From Timema cristinae (lineage: Eukaryota; Arthropoda; Insecta; Phasmatodea; Timematidae), in assembly GCA_039000515.1 (NCBI GenBank), contig JBCFYV010000100.1:34274421-34338420 (forward strand): a stretch of DNA of 64,000 nucleotides, read 5' to 3'. The translations under genes and the position numbers were made by a program. This document shows, piece by piece, positions 1 through 12,600 of this stretch; within the stretch, counting starts at the first letter, position 1, and every line of letters starts with the position of its first letter. The notes beneath the pieces were generated by a model. It worked only from the letters and a program-made list of their open reading frames with translations. It made no database searches and was not told the DNA's origin.

Positions 1-155
1 ACTTAGCGGGAGAAAGAGAGTGGAAACCATTTACGAGAAATGTCTTCAGTACTTCACGGTTGGGACTGGAATATTGACCTCTTTTGAGTCACTGGCAAAT
101 TAGACCGGAGGAGCCTGCCATTTAATCAGCGTGCCCACTAATGTGGGTTGTTTGG
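1..155 (-). mobile_element. S2C-type SINE, degenerate, cut by the window edge
   Basis: Antisense SINE body (GAGAGTGGAAACCATTTA) followed by a decayed tRNA-like head ending in GCCCACTAATGTGGGT. This parallels the better copy at 54837-55020. The 3' tail would lie outside the window. Confidence 0.5.
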
Positions 156-3100
156 ATAGTAATTCAAAAATAATTTACCGACATTATACAACACGGATGC
201 TCAAAATCTGATATAATTAAACGACGTGTTGTCATGTTGATGCTAATGGAAGTGAAAATAGAAATGGTTCGCAAATTGAACTAAGAGGGGGGGGGGGGGG
301 GATATAGGGGATGCGTCAAACCGTGGGAGTATTTACAATTTGTATAGCAAGACAATTTTTTGGCCAAAAAGATAAAAAGCACTGCTCCAGTAATAAAATT
401 GGGTATGTGTACTTATGTACGCGCGTGAGAATTTATACTTCTTTGGCATCATTAAAAAATAGTTTTTAATTGGATGCAAATAATTAATTACAATAAAATG
501 ATAAAAATACTGGAAAAGGATAGTCAACACAGTCAATAAAGTTCAGTTTAAATTTGAAAAATTAAATAAATAAATATTTATTTTCTTACATTAAGTGTAA
601 CATAAATTCTCTCATTATTCGAATGTTATTTTTAAATTATGTCCACTGCCATAGCATCTTCCGATATCAATAAAAAAAATAAAGTTAAATTTTCTTCACA
701 TGGTATTATCAACAGTTCTTGAATAATTGTCATAGAGCATAGCGGCATTAGATGAGAAACTTTTTAAATTAAGAGAAAATGTCATTAAATAATTAAATTC
801 CAGGACACCCTTGATATTCAACATCTATTGATATCATCATGGGAAGAAAATTAACTCTAGGTTTCTACTGTAAAAATATTTGATTTCTTTTGGCCAAAAA
901 AGTTTTGAAATAAAACCGCAAAAACCTGACTTTTTCTCGAGTCACCTACCCTCTCAGCTTAAGAAAATGCTGTGACTTTTTAAACTAAAATATGTAATTA
1001 AAAATAAGTATTGAAATTGGAAGCAGGTAGAGTATTCTCCGAGGGACAATCGACACAATTTTGGTTGATTTTTAATACAGGCATACCACTTCTTAACACT
1101 TTAGACGCTTTTTTAAATTGTCACCATACACAGAATTTGAGGCGCTTGGTTCTGATTCAACACCTCAGGAACATGACGCTACCATCGCGTCGCACCGGAT
1201 TCCACCACTTAGCTTTAGAAATACAAAGCCTCCAGTGTTTATTTTACTAACAAGTGTGTTATTTACTGCGGTAATGTCCATGTTCGATGATCGTAGGGCT
1301 GTACATCCATCGATAAGAGGGAGATAATAAGTATTGTTTTGGGTTGCGACTATTTTTGAGCAACGGCAGTGATCTGCCTAACTAACATGTTTTAAGTGTG
1401 GAGGATGCGTGTAATATTTATAACCCCAGCGTTAATACTCACCAATCATTTAATCCATTCGCCCATATAATTGTTTTTACTGCCTGCTCATTGGTGACCA
1501 TTATGACTAACGCTTTCATCCATTACTGGTTGGCATTTTAACCAAAATAGCTGACAATTTTTCAAAATTCTTTGGGGGGGGGGGCGGATTGGGAGGTTTT
1601 TATTTTAATTTTTATTTCACCTACACCCTAATGCGGGAATATTTTATCCAAGCTATACAAGCTAGGCAGTGTCACCACCTAGCACGACACGAAGCAAGTG
1701 CATTTCTAAACCAAGATATTATATTTGGTCTAACCGTACTTAGGCTCTGATAAGTGAGTGCTACTTTAGAGACTAACCCTTTCTACCTCATGACAGCACA
1801 ACAGGACGAGGTCAACCACTTGACCCTTTCTACTAGAAGATAAGGAACTGAAGAAGATGCCATTTCCCATTTACTACCATCTTGCCAAACACTCTATTTG
1901 AAGTAATGTTACGGTGTTTTTCCAAATATTTAAGTTCCTTTACTAAAACAAGCAAAAAAAATTTTCTCTTATTTGACTTTTCCAGGAAATTTATTCGTAC
2001 CATTTATAATTAAATTTTTGTAATGCCCACACAATTTTGTACGAGCGCCTATTTACACATCCTCAGACCACTCAAGTTTTGTACAAGACATTTGGTTTTT
2101 TCATTCTTTCTCGTTTTCTTTTACTTGCATCCCTTTTAGGATGGAAGGAAGAGCTGTATAGGTTCGTATTTGTTGTAATTTTTATAGCAAAAAAAAACAA
2201 ACTTTTCGTTCAAAATTAACTAAATATTACATCAGCGATTAGTTCCACACACAGTGTTATCATAAGTTCATGAATATTTCTCATAAGCATAATGTAATTT
2301 GAATAGATCAATTTTCTTGATTTAAAAAGTTTTTGTCCATATGTCACTATGCTAGTATTCAATATTTAAGGAAACACTTTTGGGATTAGCTTAAAATGTA
2401 TATAAAATTAAGATAAACGTATCTAGCTAGGCATATTTTTGTCTAAAAGGTTTGGTTATTAAAAACACTGCAAACAATATTTACCTTAATTCCTCTTCCA
2501 ACCCAACTTAAACGTTGGGAATTTCAACTTGTGACTATCCCTTTTTCCAATATTTTTTCAACAGACCCAAGTTCTACACCAGCATCACTCACAGTAGAAA
2601 GATGGGGTTAGGGGTGGAAAGGATGTTGATTTATAGGCCATGGCAAGCTTATCCTCAATTTCCCCTTGCACAACCGCCGAATGCCGATCTCATTTTGCAA
2701 AAAAAAAAAACTTTTCGCTTCACTTGTAAACGTTGATAAAATCAACTTATTGCTAGTTTTCGGCTTGTATACACAGTTGTTGATTATCGTTTTGTTCCAT
2801 CTTGGCATATTGCTTTCTTAGTTGCTATTAGTGATTTTTTTAAAAGTTAGTATAAAGGAACTACAAATCACCAAAAGCTGAGCACAGTGGTTTAAACGTC
2901 ATGGAAATAGTTAGCCTATCAAAAGATTTCACCTTGATCCGTTAGGCGTTGGTTGAAATATTTTTCAGGATGGGCGAGAACTTTTTTTAATTCAGATGAT
3001 ATCGAAATGAGAATATTAAAAAATATCGAGATGCGAGAACAAGACAAGAAAATTCCTTTGACATTGCAAAAAAATTAAATCTTTACTCAAGTAAATATAT

Positions 3101-3393
3101 ATAGTTTGAGCTCCTTTTGTATTTGGGCTTGCGCTTCCTTTGGAGATGATCTAATAGTTTATTTAAACACTTGAGATATAACTCATACAATTTTAAATGT
3201 GATTAACAAATTGGTGAATTTGCAATTTATACAATTTGTTATTTGATGTTGTAGTGTAAAGCTTATATTGTCAAAGTTTGATATTAAAAACACTTTATAT
3301 TAAAAAAATCTTGATTAAGATGGTTTTTTGGAGAAAAGTGCTGCCTATTTTAGAGTCTGTACGGTATTATTAACTCACATTTACGTGGAGTAA
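156..3393. other. Unassigned AT-rich DNA
   Basis: No repeat family shared with the rest of the window was recognised. It holds a run of 15 G at 287-301, a run of 11 G at 1574-1584 and an A10 run at 2701-2710. The open frames (60-79 codons) overlap each other and look like chance. Confidence 0.6.
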
Positions 3394-3858
3394 GGGGGCG
3401 GCCAGACTGAGCGAGCGACTAAAATATAAAATAGAACAATTGGTTGTAATGAGAGGTGGCCAGACTAGAGCTGTGCGCTTGAAAGATAGAACTGGTTTTA
3501 TTTTTCAAGCGCGTGCGCTCGACCCGGTACAGTCTGGTTTACAGGCGCTAGGCAATATTATTGTGTGTTTGTTCATTGAGTGTAAAACTTCTCATTTTGA
3601 CATTTGTATTACTATAGGTTTAGCAACTTGCTACTAACGGCCTATTAATTGGATGTACTCCTACTTTTTTATTTTTTTATAAATACACAATATTTGTTGT
3701 AAGAATTTTCGAGGGGCAGAGATGTACCAAGTGTCTTTGACAGAGACATCTTCACTAATGAACTAGGATTAGTCTGCTAACTACGCGCTCACTCGCTCGC
3801 TCGCCCTTTTGCCCACCAGTCGCTCAGTCGCTCGCGTTCCGTCAGTCTGGCCGAACCC
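3394..3858 (+). mobile_element. GC-rich terminal-inverted-repeat element, copy A (PIF/Harbinger-like?)
   Basis: The left end GGGGGCGGCCAGACTGAGCG and the right end CAGTCTGGCCGAACCC are inverted repeats. They sit beside GAGC/GCTC simple repeats. The flanks are TAA (left) and TAG (right), compatible with a decayed 3-bp TWA duplication. The interior has a decayed palindrome around CTTGAAAGATAGAAC (about 3472-3523). It is too short for a transposase, so non-autonomous. Copy B at 12522-13911 is in the opposite orientation. A TWA target site is typical of PIF/Harbinger, but the superfamily is an inference. Confidence 0.75.
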
Positions 3859-3879
3859 TAGGAATGGATATCCATCTAG

Positions 3880-3974
3880 AAAAGAGAGATAGAAGTAGAC
3901 CCGGTGGAGATTAAAACCCCAAACTCCTTTTTAATCGGGAGTCCAATCTATTGAAAGAGCGCGATGCCCTAAAC
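3880..3974 (-). mobile_element. S2B SINE, left part, interrupted by a hAT element
   Basis: Antisense tRNA-derived head (GGTGGAGATTAAAACCCC, then CAATCTATTG). It continues after the hAT insertion at 4240-4275 with TGGTGGCCATTGAAGCGG. The 3' tail is decayed. Confidence 0.65.
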
Positions 3975-4239
3975 CAGCGGTTTTCAACCGGTGTAATGTA
4001 ACACATTTGTGTGCCGCGTGAGTTTTAATAAAGATAAAAAAAAAAATGGATAAAAGTAGACTTTAATATATATATTAAATGATATAATTTTGGAATTTTG
4101 ACTACTAATCTTTTAAACACAATCTTAGTATATATTCTTTTGCGATAAAATCTCTACCACTTAAGAACTGATGGTGTTCCTTTACAATCTTAGAGCCTTG
4201 TTCGGTGTGCCATGAGTTGAAAAAGGTTGCAAATCGTTA
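3975..4239. mobile_element. Non-autonomous hAT element, 265 bp, nested in a SINE
   Basis: The left terminus CAGCGGTTTTCAACCGG and right terminus GGTTGCAAATCGTTA match the widespread hAT end CAGYGGTTCTCAACC, with decay on the right. The inner motif TGTGTGCCGCG is typical of that group. The flanking 8-mers CCCTAAAC (3967-3974) and CCTTAGAC (4240-4247) agree at 6 of 8 positions. Both fit the expected SINE sequence, so they are read as an old 8-bp duplication. There is no coding capacity. Confidence 0.75.
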
Positions 4240-4275
4240 CCTTAGACTTGGTGGCCATTGAAGCGGTTTCAACCA
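4240..4275 (-). mobile_element. S2B SINE, right (head) part after the hAT insertion
   Basis: CCTTAGAC...GGTGGCCATTGAAGCGG completes the antisense head begun at 3880-3974. Without the hAT, the head reads continuously as in other S2B copies. Confidence 0.65.
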
Positions 4276-5444
4276 GTTTAAAAATAAGAACTCTTTACTG
4301 CACGCGTCGTATGCACTCCGCGTCCTTGTTTCGGATCCTGATCGCCCTGGATTTACGTGCGTCTGCTTGTAGCTCAGCGCTAGTTCTAAATATTTATTGT
4401 GTCAGTGTGCACAAAGTGTGGGAGGTAAATGGTGCTTTTTATCATTTCCATTCCCTTTAGTACTTCATTTAGTTCTCTTCGCAATCTCTCTTCGTCATGT
4501 CCATTCCATTAGTTTATCTTTTCAATAATAATCAACTTTTAAATGTCTTTATTATAGTGCTGGTCAAAAGTCACATGATCTATAACAGGCCAATGGTAAA
4601 AAGTACATAAATACTTAAATAAAAACAAAATACATAATAAAAATATAACAAAATTAGTTAAGTAATGAGATGTATGAATAATCAGCTACTACAAGATAAG
4701 GAAATTAATAGTAACTACATTGTTAAAGAGAAGAAATGAAAATCAATCGGTATTGATATCGGTTATAAAAATAAAAACTGTAGGCAGGATAATGCAAGTT
4801 TAGATATTAGAGGTGAATTATGTACTGATTAAACTAAGATAAGGGAGTTCCGTAAATAACTTTCCTGAGTTTTGCTCTTAAAACTCGATAGAACTATAAT
4901 TTGCGCTATGGATACGGTTCATCTTGTAAGAGTTATTGTAAGAAAACCATTTTGGATTACAAGAGGCATGAAAAGGGGCATGCTATAGTAATAAATAAAA
5001 TAATAGCAATATAGTTTATTTTAATTAGCTTTAGTGAGCTTTATTACCGTGAAAATTTCTAATTTTTATTTCGTCACGGATATTTGACTGTTGCGATTTA
5101 TCGGCAGAGCAACTCGGTCTGTCATCCTCAGAAAAAAAAACTATTTCCCCTCCTTCCCCACTCCCTTCCATCCTCCACCCCTTATAGATGGTTTTGCTAT
5201 AAAATGGCCTTTATTACACGATGGAAATACTCGGTCGGATTGGGTTTCCATTATTCGCAGCGAGTCGTTTTTCCTTTCAGTCAGAAGGTCCTGAATCCAT
5301 CTTGAAATGCGTTGTATTCTGACAATCTGTGGTAGGTTAGACGATGTTATTAACTAAAGAAAGATTAATTTATTTTTATTTTCTCTCTCGGAAGGGAACT
5401 GTATTTATGATCGATTCATCTAAACGACAGCCGATTCGTTTTCG
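4276..5444. other. Unassigned AT-rich DNA
   Basis: No shared repeat or coding motif was recognised. Overlapping 67-80 codon frames at 5084-5586 occupy different phases of the same bases and lack domain motifs. Confidence 0.55.
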
Positions 5445-5650
5445 AATGGTCTTAAGTCGTCACACCCGCGATATGCTTGGACTACCGGTGATGGGGAGGG
5501 GGTTCGAATACCTCTCGAGTGAACTGAGGATGTGCTTTAATAAGTGGATTTTCCTCCCTCTCCACGCAAATGTGGGTACACTTTAAATTTAACCTTTATC
5601 ATCCAAATACACATACATTAGCATATTTAGTATATATGCGTATAATGTGT
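5445..5650 (+). mobile_element. S2B SINE, degenerate
   Basis: The head ends in GGGGGTTCGAATACCTCTCG (B-box TTCGAAT). The body TTTTCCTCCCTCTCCACGCA follows, then AATGTGGGTACACTTTAAA. The 3' tail is eroded (CATTAGCATATTTAGTA). The A-box region is poorly preserved. Confidence 0.65.
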
Positions 5651-5703
5651 AAATGGTTATAAGATGGAATAGTAAAATGAAATGGGCTACGAATAATAAT
5701 ATA

Positions 5704-5974
5704 TTTATTATTAGCACCGCATCTTACTACCCGTTCGGGTTATACGCACTTACGCTAATGTGTAATGGTAGGGTGATGTGAGATGAAATGGAGGACCTAA
5801 GTTTAACGTGGAATCCGAACCACGATGGCGGCCTGGCATTCCCCCATTCACAAGATGTCTTGTCAGAGGTGAAGGAAGGGTTTTGGTAATCATATAAATC
5901 GTGCCGGGACCGAGGATTGAACCCCGGCCCCAGCACAAAAGTCTGACACCTTACCCCTAGACCACCAGGTCACC
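5704..5974 (-). mobile_element. S1 SINE, full length, short-body subfamily
   Basis: It runs antisense from a TTATTA tail and AGCACCGCATCTTACTACC to the head end ACCACCAGGTCACC. The tRNA-like head includes GGATTGAACC (B-box complement). The body has the short form CACAAGATGTCTTGTCAG. No clear target duplication was read. Confidence 0.9.
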
Positions 5975-7063
5975 TCAATAATACTAGAAAATGTGTACTA
6001 AGGTTTTTAATTTCCCTTCGTATGTAGGGGGAGAGTAGAGAGGCTTTGGCGAATTATCTTTGGTTTCAGGGGGTCCGTGATTTGGGAAAGGTGGGAACCA
6101 CTGATATACTGGTTTAATATAATTAGTTTATTTTTTCTTGGATGGTCTCCCACTTTTCCTTGACGTAACATTATGGTACATCTCCTCTAAAACCACTTGT
6201 AATTAAATTCGTAGAGCCCGAACAAGTAGACAGATTTTCTTACCAGTGGACATTTAAAATAAACTTTTAGAAAATATATAAATATATAATCATATTTTTG
6301 GTGGTCAACCTAAATAAATTGTTGCTATTTTATTATTATTTTTAATAGGTATTTATAATATCAAAAGTGAAAGCTACAAATCATATGACTTTAAGTATGT
6401 ATAAGTGAAAGTAGTTTTCATAGTTTTCTCTATCTGTCAGATATGTCAATTTGTAAGAAAATGTGGGTATAGTAAGACACGGAACAAAAAAAAATCAAAA
6501 CAGATAAATTATATCTTATGTTAAAATAGGGAATAAATTGACGCCTTGTGTTCAGACCTAATTTAATGGCTGGTATTATTTCGGTCACGAGATATACATC
6601 CTCGATGTTCTGGTTGACTTGAGGTACAAATACACAAGTACAAGCAATCGTTGATCCTAACACCCTAATAATTTTAATCTCAAATAGAAAATTACTTACT
6701 TTCCTTGATTTGAGTGTTATATCTATCATGTCACTGGGAAAGTTATTGTTTGTTTAAAAAAACTCAAATTTTATTGAAAGTTTTTACCTTTGATTGATCT
6801 TGTTCAATTTAATACTTTTTTTTTTACTAATATTGTTACCCCATTCTCTATCGACGTTAATTTGGGGAAATTTTATCTTTCTAAACATATCAATATCCAC
6901 ATCAGTACCCTTAAATATTGGATGCAGGCTTGGTATACCTGGGTTCAATACTCACCAGTTGCACTGACGATATTTTCACATAAAATAATTGTTATTTTCT
7001 ATTGAGGCAATAAAAATGCGGTTTAAATAATATACCTCCTCTTTCTTTAATTCTACTCAGGAT
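5975..7063. other. Unassigned AT-rich DNA
   Basis: Holds a 99-codon minus-strand frame (6430-6729) and a 71-codon plus frame (6790-7005). Both have AT-driven composition (many I, F, Y, N) and no recognisable domain. Confidence 0.5.
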
Positions 7064-7300
7064 ACCCGCCTCTGTGGCGTAGTTATCTACGCGCTTGTTT
7101 TGTGTTCAGATAGACTGCCGAGGTCGGTGAGATTGAGTTTCGTATCTGTCAGGTGATCTGAGAGTGGTGTTCATAAATGGTTTCCCCCTATACCTCCACG
7201 CAAATGCTGGTTCACTTCTATAAATTATATCTTCCCAATTCCTAACACAGTAGGTAATTAGTACTTAAGCGTGTAAGTCTAGCGGGTGCTAAATAAAAAA
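7064..7300 (+). mobile_element. S2A SINE
   Basis: Head CCGCCTCTGTGGCGTAGTTA; the B-box is damaged (GAGTTTCGTATCT). The body has TCCACGCAAATGCTGGTTCA and the eroded tail GTAATTAGTACTTAAGCGTG, GCGGGTGCTAAATA. Confidence 0.8.
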
Positions 7301-7374
7301 GATTAAAAAAATTCGAGAACTTGCGCGTTGAATTCTGAACAAATATGAGTATCCAAAAATTGTCCAAAACATTT

Positions 7375-7610
7375 TTGTCGTCGCGTCTCACTACCTGCTT
7401 CGTTAATACAACTTTGTACTAACTACACTAAAGTGTCATGGATGAGGAAGTATACCTACATTTGCGTGGAAGGAGGGTGGAATTTTTTTTAAAATTTAAA
7501 ACACTCCTCGGTAAAATTGAGTGGTATTTAAACCCCGATCTCATCATCATCATCGGCAATCAGGTCTATCGCGAGGGTAACGCCTCAGATTATGTGGACA
7601 CCGAAGTGGA
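7375..7610 (-). mobile_element. S2B SINE
   Basis: Antisense. The tail CGTCGCGTCTCACTACCTGC leads into the body TTTGCGTGGAAGGAGGGTGG and then a head containing AACCCCGATCTC and GTGGACACCGAAGTGG. A small CAT trinucleotide expansion lies in the head (7540-7552). Confidence 0.75.
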
Positions 7611-8175
7611 TCTCATCACTCGGTGACTCATACGGGCTTGTAAGAAAACATTATCTAGAGATTTGACCCTATGGAGACGTCCCCCTTAAAGATGGAAAGG
7701 TTACATAGTTACAGTCGTCATCGCTGGATGTGGGTTGTTCTTGCACTTGTATACGGGATGTTATGTAACCGAGCAGTAAATCATTGTGATGAACACCGGA
7801 CCACTTAACCACAGATCATAGCTCGTTTGCTCTCGTGTTCCTCTTGATACCAAGGTCCCATTCACGGTATAGAGCGTGAAGGCTATGGAGCCTTAGACGT
7901 CGACCCAACAGACACCCTAGTCTTATCTCAGTCGGGTCCAAATTTTAAGAGGCCATCTTACGCCCGATTATCCGGGAAATTATGTACAAGACTTCGCTCG
8001 AACCAGAAAACGTATCGAAGTGTGGACTTATGCATTCTTCATTTGACAACAATGATATGGAGTTCACTTAGCGATTTTTTTTAAATAGTTTTTTTTAAAT
8101 AACCGCACCAAGCCGCCTGGTTGGAGCTGTATAAAGTAAGGTACTATCATTAGGATGAGACAGGTTCTTAAGGCG
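7611..8175. other. Unassigned, less AT-rich DNA
   Basis: 7650-7990 is more GC-balanced than its surroundings, but no frame, tRNA, rRNA or repeat shared with the window was recognised. It could be an old, unrecognised transposon interior. Confidence 0.5.
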
Positions 8176-8390
8176 GCCGCCTTGGTCATTGAGAAAGTAA
8201 CAATCGCTTTCAGGCCACATGGCTTAAAATACAAGGTTTGTTGTCGTTTACTGGAACTTTTTCTCGAACCATATACTCTTTTAATCCCTTTCGTCTTTTA
8301 CCTACAACCACCCTTTGCCATGTCAATAATAAAGATCTAGGAAATAAAAACCACTAAACTTCTTATCTCAAGGTAAAGAGAAATCTCGCT
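8176..8390 (+). repeat. Interspersed repeat E, copy 1
   Basis: Shares a long interrupted match with 16365-16545: GGTCATYRAGAAAGTAWCAA, TCGCTTWCAGGCCACAT, CCTACAACCACYCTTTG, then CATGTC.ATAA and GAAATAAAA. The class is unknown. No terminal repeats were seen. Confidence 0.65.
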
Positions 8391-8448
8391 GCTAGCTATC
8401 AAGTATCTTAATATTTTCTTTTGTAAACCTAAATAAATTACTTATTGA

Positions 8449-8504
8449 GAGTGCGTATACCCGAGGGTAGTAAGACGTGTGCTAATAATAATAATAATAA
8501 TAAT
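8449..8504 (+). mobile_element. SINE 3' tail only (extreme 5' truncation)
   Basis: Only GTGCGTATACCCGAGGGTAG, TAAGACGTGTGCTA and (ATA)n remain of the shared SINE tail. The flanks ACTTATTGA (8440-8448) and ACTTTATTGA (8505-8514) look like a target duplication with one extra T. That indicates a truncated insertion rather than later deletion. Confidence 0.75.
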
Positions 8505-8514
8505 ACTTTATTGA

Positions 8515-9097
8515 CTAAAGGAACGCTAAATATAGAGCTATTTTTTTTTATCAAGCCTCGTTTCATAGTTCCGCAAATATGCTTAAAAAGTAGTTGAAAA
8601 TGAGCTAGTGTCACAGTTTCACACAATAAAAAAAACACATAGGGTTGTTAAGGAAAAAATTCCCATTGAAAGCTCTCTACTTTATTTTGGTGTGAACCAT
8701 ATTTTGAAATAACACATCATAGAATTAAATATTGCATTAGAGCTGAACATCTGCGCGGCAAATTCTCGCTCTCCGAAGCGGCCCCCTTAAGACGGGCATG
8801 TACTGAAATCTAATAAATCTCTCCACACATTGCAGAGAACAAAGCCTGAGATATCCCGGGGGCGACTTAGGTAATTGTTTGAGGAAAGGTTTGGTAACGA
8901 TAGTTGGGTGTCGGCCGATCCCTGTGTGATGCTATACCTTCGAATGATCGGTCTTCCATTAATCTAACTTGAGGTATTGTATTCGGTTTATTTTAAAATA
9001 TGACGCATGGGGTAATTTATATAAATCAATCAAGTAACCACTGAGTGCCTTTGCATGTAGTAGCATTTCATAACTAAATTATGTTAATATATTTATT
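8515..9097. other. Unassigned DNA
   Basis: Contains a GC-richer patch (8745-8960, CCCGGGGGCGACTTAGG) that matches nothing else here. No open frame of note. Confidence 0.5.
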
Positions 9098-9250
9098 TAT
9101 ATGTACCACGTCCTACTACCCATTCGTGCTATCCGAATTTAATCGCCTTAATGAAGTAGGAGTGAGTAATGACGAATTTTGAGAAAGCTACCCTTATTTG
9201 CCGGAAAGAGCTTGAGGAACAATTTAGAAAGATCTTAAGTACACCTGTAT
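9098..9250 (-). mobile_element. S2 SINE fragment, degenerate
   Basis: The antisense tail CACGTCCTACTACCCATTCG is followed by an eroded body (CTTAATGAAGTAGGAGTGAG, TTATTTGCCGGAAAGAGC). The head is not recognisable. Confidence 0.6.
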
Positions 9251-10618
9251 GGGAATCCCCTCCCCCCCTCGCCATCTCTTCGGCCTTCCTCTCACCAGTT
9301 GACGTTTAAGGCCGTTGACGCGTTATTAGTGGAATAATGCAAGTTTACTAGTATTAGCTTACTAACATGCTATTTGTGTTGACACGCATTTTTTTACTTG
9401 TATTAGTATCGCTTTTAAACATGTTTTATCACTGCGTCTCATTTCTCGTTCAGGTTATGTACACGCATATACTAATTAAGTTTATGTGTTAGGAACTATG
9501 GAGGGTTAATTTAGAATAAGAATGGGTGGCCAAATAAATTACAATTTTTCAGTAAGCGCGATTTATCATAATTAGTTGGCCTATTTAAAAAACTGTTTTA
9601 TACAGACAACATAAAGTTAGTGATTAGTATGTCTCTATTTCTTAATTACTTAATACATCAAAATATATTTCAGTTGATCCCGGAAAATTATATTATTTTG
9701 CTTGATTTGTTAACTTATTTAGCATACGTGTTAAATAAAATTAAACTCAAATAAGTTAAATAAATCCCAATACAACCAAACTCGGTTGGGCATTTTTTTT
9801 AATAGGCTTAACGCAGGGTTTTTCAGTCCTGTTTTAAATGTTGGTATACTAATAACAAAATATCCTGTTAAATGCTAGCTAGGCCTAAAATATTGTTTAA
9901 AAATAATAATAAATTAATTTGTAGAGGGGTTAAAATATTAACTATCTGGTTTTCTATGAGAACGATATTATGTTTTGTATCTACTCAAGTTGCCAAAGCA
10001 TTACTACAAAGTGTTTGAAGTGTATGAGCTGAACATTATTAATTAATTTGTAATAGAATTCAATTGTTGGTAAAGTTGTGCAGTTTGTTTATATATAGCA
10101 TAAAAACATATATACATGATGTAATATAATAATAATATAGGCACAAATTTGATTCATGTATGAACAGATTGGTAATAATAATTACAAGTTATGATATCTT
10201 ATAAAGACAAATATGATACAATCATTGAAATTATAACAAACATCTAAAAAGTTTAATACATATTAAAAATTGTGGACTTTTTATTCAAATTGCATTGAAA
10301 CTATGATGATGGGATGATGGTATAATGCAAATATTACGTGTCTTGTATTATATTGGCAATTAAACAGAATAAGTTGTGATCATTTTGAAAAATATAGAAT
10401 AATATGTAAAAATTGAATTTCTTCCTTATCTGTAATTCCCTGTTACTTGGATACTGCTTCAATCCCTGCAACGTTTTTAGAGCTTCGACATGTTTCGATA
10501 CTACGACAGCATCATCCTCAGGTCTAATGAAAAAAAGAAAACACACCAAATGAAATTATGCCTGAAACACACCGCGTTAGCCAATAAATTTAATGAAATT
10601 TAATTGGTTGTAATATCG
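9251..10618. other. Unassigned AT-rich DNA
   Basis: No repeat shared with the window. A 71-codon minus frame at 10334-10549 has no recognisable domain. Confidence 0.5.
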
Positions 10619-10630
10619 AGAGTTGATAAT

Positions 10631-10909
10631 TATTATTATTAGCACCGCGTCTTACTACCCGTTCGGGTTATACGCACTTACGCTAATGTGTAATGGTAGG
10701 GTGATTGTGAGATGAAATGAAGGACCTACAGTTTAACGTGGAATCCGAACCACGGTGGAGGCCTGGCATTCCCCACATTCACAAGATGTCTTGTCAGAGG
10801 TGAATGGAAGGGTTTGGCAATAAGATAAATCTGTGCCAGGACCGAGGATTGAACCCCGGACCCCAGCACAGAAGTCAGACACCTTACCCCTAGACCGCCA
10901 GGTCACCTA
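10631..10909 (-). mobile_element. S1 SINE, full length, with 12-bp target duplication
   Basis: Antisense, from TTATTATTAGCACCGCGTC to GACCGCCAGGTCACCTA. The flanks AGAGTTGATAAT at 10619-10630 and 10910-10921 are identical, marking an intact target-primed insertion. Short-body subfamily. The head B-box reads GGATTGAACC on this strand. Confidence 0.95.
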
Positions 10910-10921
10910 AGAGTTGATAAT

Positions 10922-12518
10922 AATGAAATATTTACCACAGTTAAAAGTTATTTAGTTGAGAGTTCCATGTTGTTTGAGAAAGGAAACCGAGTTGAGTTTA
11001 AAATTAAAGTGTTTGTATAAAGTGAGAAGAAACCATTCTAGAAGGATACCATTACAAAGTCAAAGATATTAAATATCTAGGTTGAGATTTTGTACCAAGT
11101 TATTATGGGATGAGATGGTAGATAGATAGCTTTGGAGCTTATTATAATAAATGTGCTGTAAGGATTATAAAAAGAGAATGACAAAAAGGAAATGAATATA
11201 GGGTGCAAGTTAAAACTTATAAAGATTGGTTTAAGTGTCAAGTACGGAGATTGGAAAGCTTGCCGGTGATTTCTCGTGTAAGCCGCCGGCCATTCATACC
11301 TTACTTGCCGATAACACGAATATTATTTTGCCGACACTAATCACGGTACTACTATGTTGTATTATATTTTGTGATTGCATGTAAAAATAATACACATACC
11401 ACGTTGATTGGTAGGAAATAAGGGTTTGATAAAATTATTTATAACAGTTGTTTACCGATTATAAATAATATCTCTCACAAGGCGCATTTGCAATATTTAC
11501 GTAACATTTTATTTTGGGCACTTCTTAAGAATATGTACACCTGATATAACTCTACAATATCCTCTAGTGCAATATTACTCGCACTCCTATCTTTATAATC
11601 TCATTTCGGTTTTCATAACATTCCACAAATAAGTGACCCCTGCACAACAAATTTTTTAGTTTGCCGCCATTTTGAATTGTCTACTTGCATTAGTAAAATT
11701 GGAAGTTGACCAACTTTTTCACTGGCAAGTGGGCTTGTTTGTTAGTAGCTTTCTTTTCCTGTTTACACGGTGCAAACTGTGCGCGCGCAGCCAAATTAGT
11801 GTACTTGCATTAGTCATATAATACCGTGTCAACGAGCCTATATCCACGTGTCTGCCATTGCGAGCACTTGTGTACTAATAAGTATTCCCTCCACTAATAC
11901 ATTTAAAACCATTGTTATAGATTACTTAATCTATAGGGTAATGATGAGTATGGTTGTTTTTAGAAGAGTGTACCAGCATTAGTGTGGAGGGTAGGGAAAA
12001 CTACCCAGAGATATCAGTCACAGATAATTGTCTCACGAGCCAGACGTCTTTCACGTGATTACAAATGCGGATTACCACTTATTTTAATGCCACTTCCCGT
12101 GTAATGAATACATCCAAAAAGGAAAAAAAAACTTCACTTTCAGATTCCATTGACATTTTTAATTGGAGAACTGGTATTTATCTTGCACTTTCTAAACGCA
12201 TGATATAAAGACATGACTTACAAACTAGATAATACAATTTATTCATAAAACAACACACTAATCCTTGGTGCCTACAGTCAGAGTCAATCATAGAAGTTAC
12301 TAAAACCATTTTTATACATCCATACGTCAAGCCAAGTGATCAGCGACAGTAACCTTTGATATATAATATTCATATAATAAAATGTTAAAATATTGACCGC
12401 GAAAAAATACTTTTGTAATATTTAAAGGGTTCTTTTTACTAGAGTATCTGTATGAATCTGTGTGTAAATAAAATAGTAAATTTCTCAATCACTACCTCTG
12501 ATATCGAACCAGTGTCCC
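10922..12518. other. Unassigned AT-rich DNA with ACTTGCATTAGT motifs
   Basis: ACTTGCATTAGT occurs at about 11683 and 11803. Related forms lie nearby, including an inverted pair: CCCTCCACTAATAC near 11887 against CATTAGTGTGGAGGG near 11977. No coding signal. This may be an old element. Confidence 0.45.
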
Positions 12519-12600
12519 TTAGGGTTCGGCCAGACTGCCAAGCGTGCGAGCGAGCGCGCGAGCGAGCGAGCGAGCGCGTAATTAGCGGACCCTAGTTAGA

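Noticed and set aside
7650..7990. rRNA fragment or structured RNA
   Set aside because: Considered because of its GC balance, but no recognisable rRNA segment or clear stem set was found.
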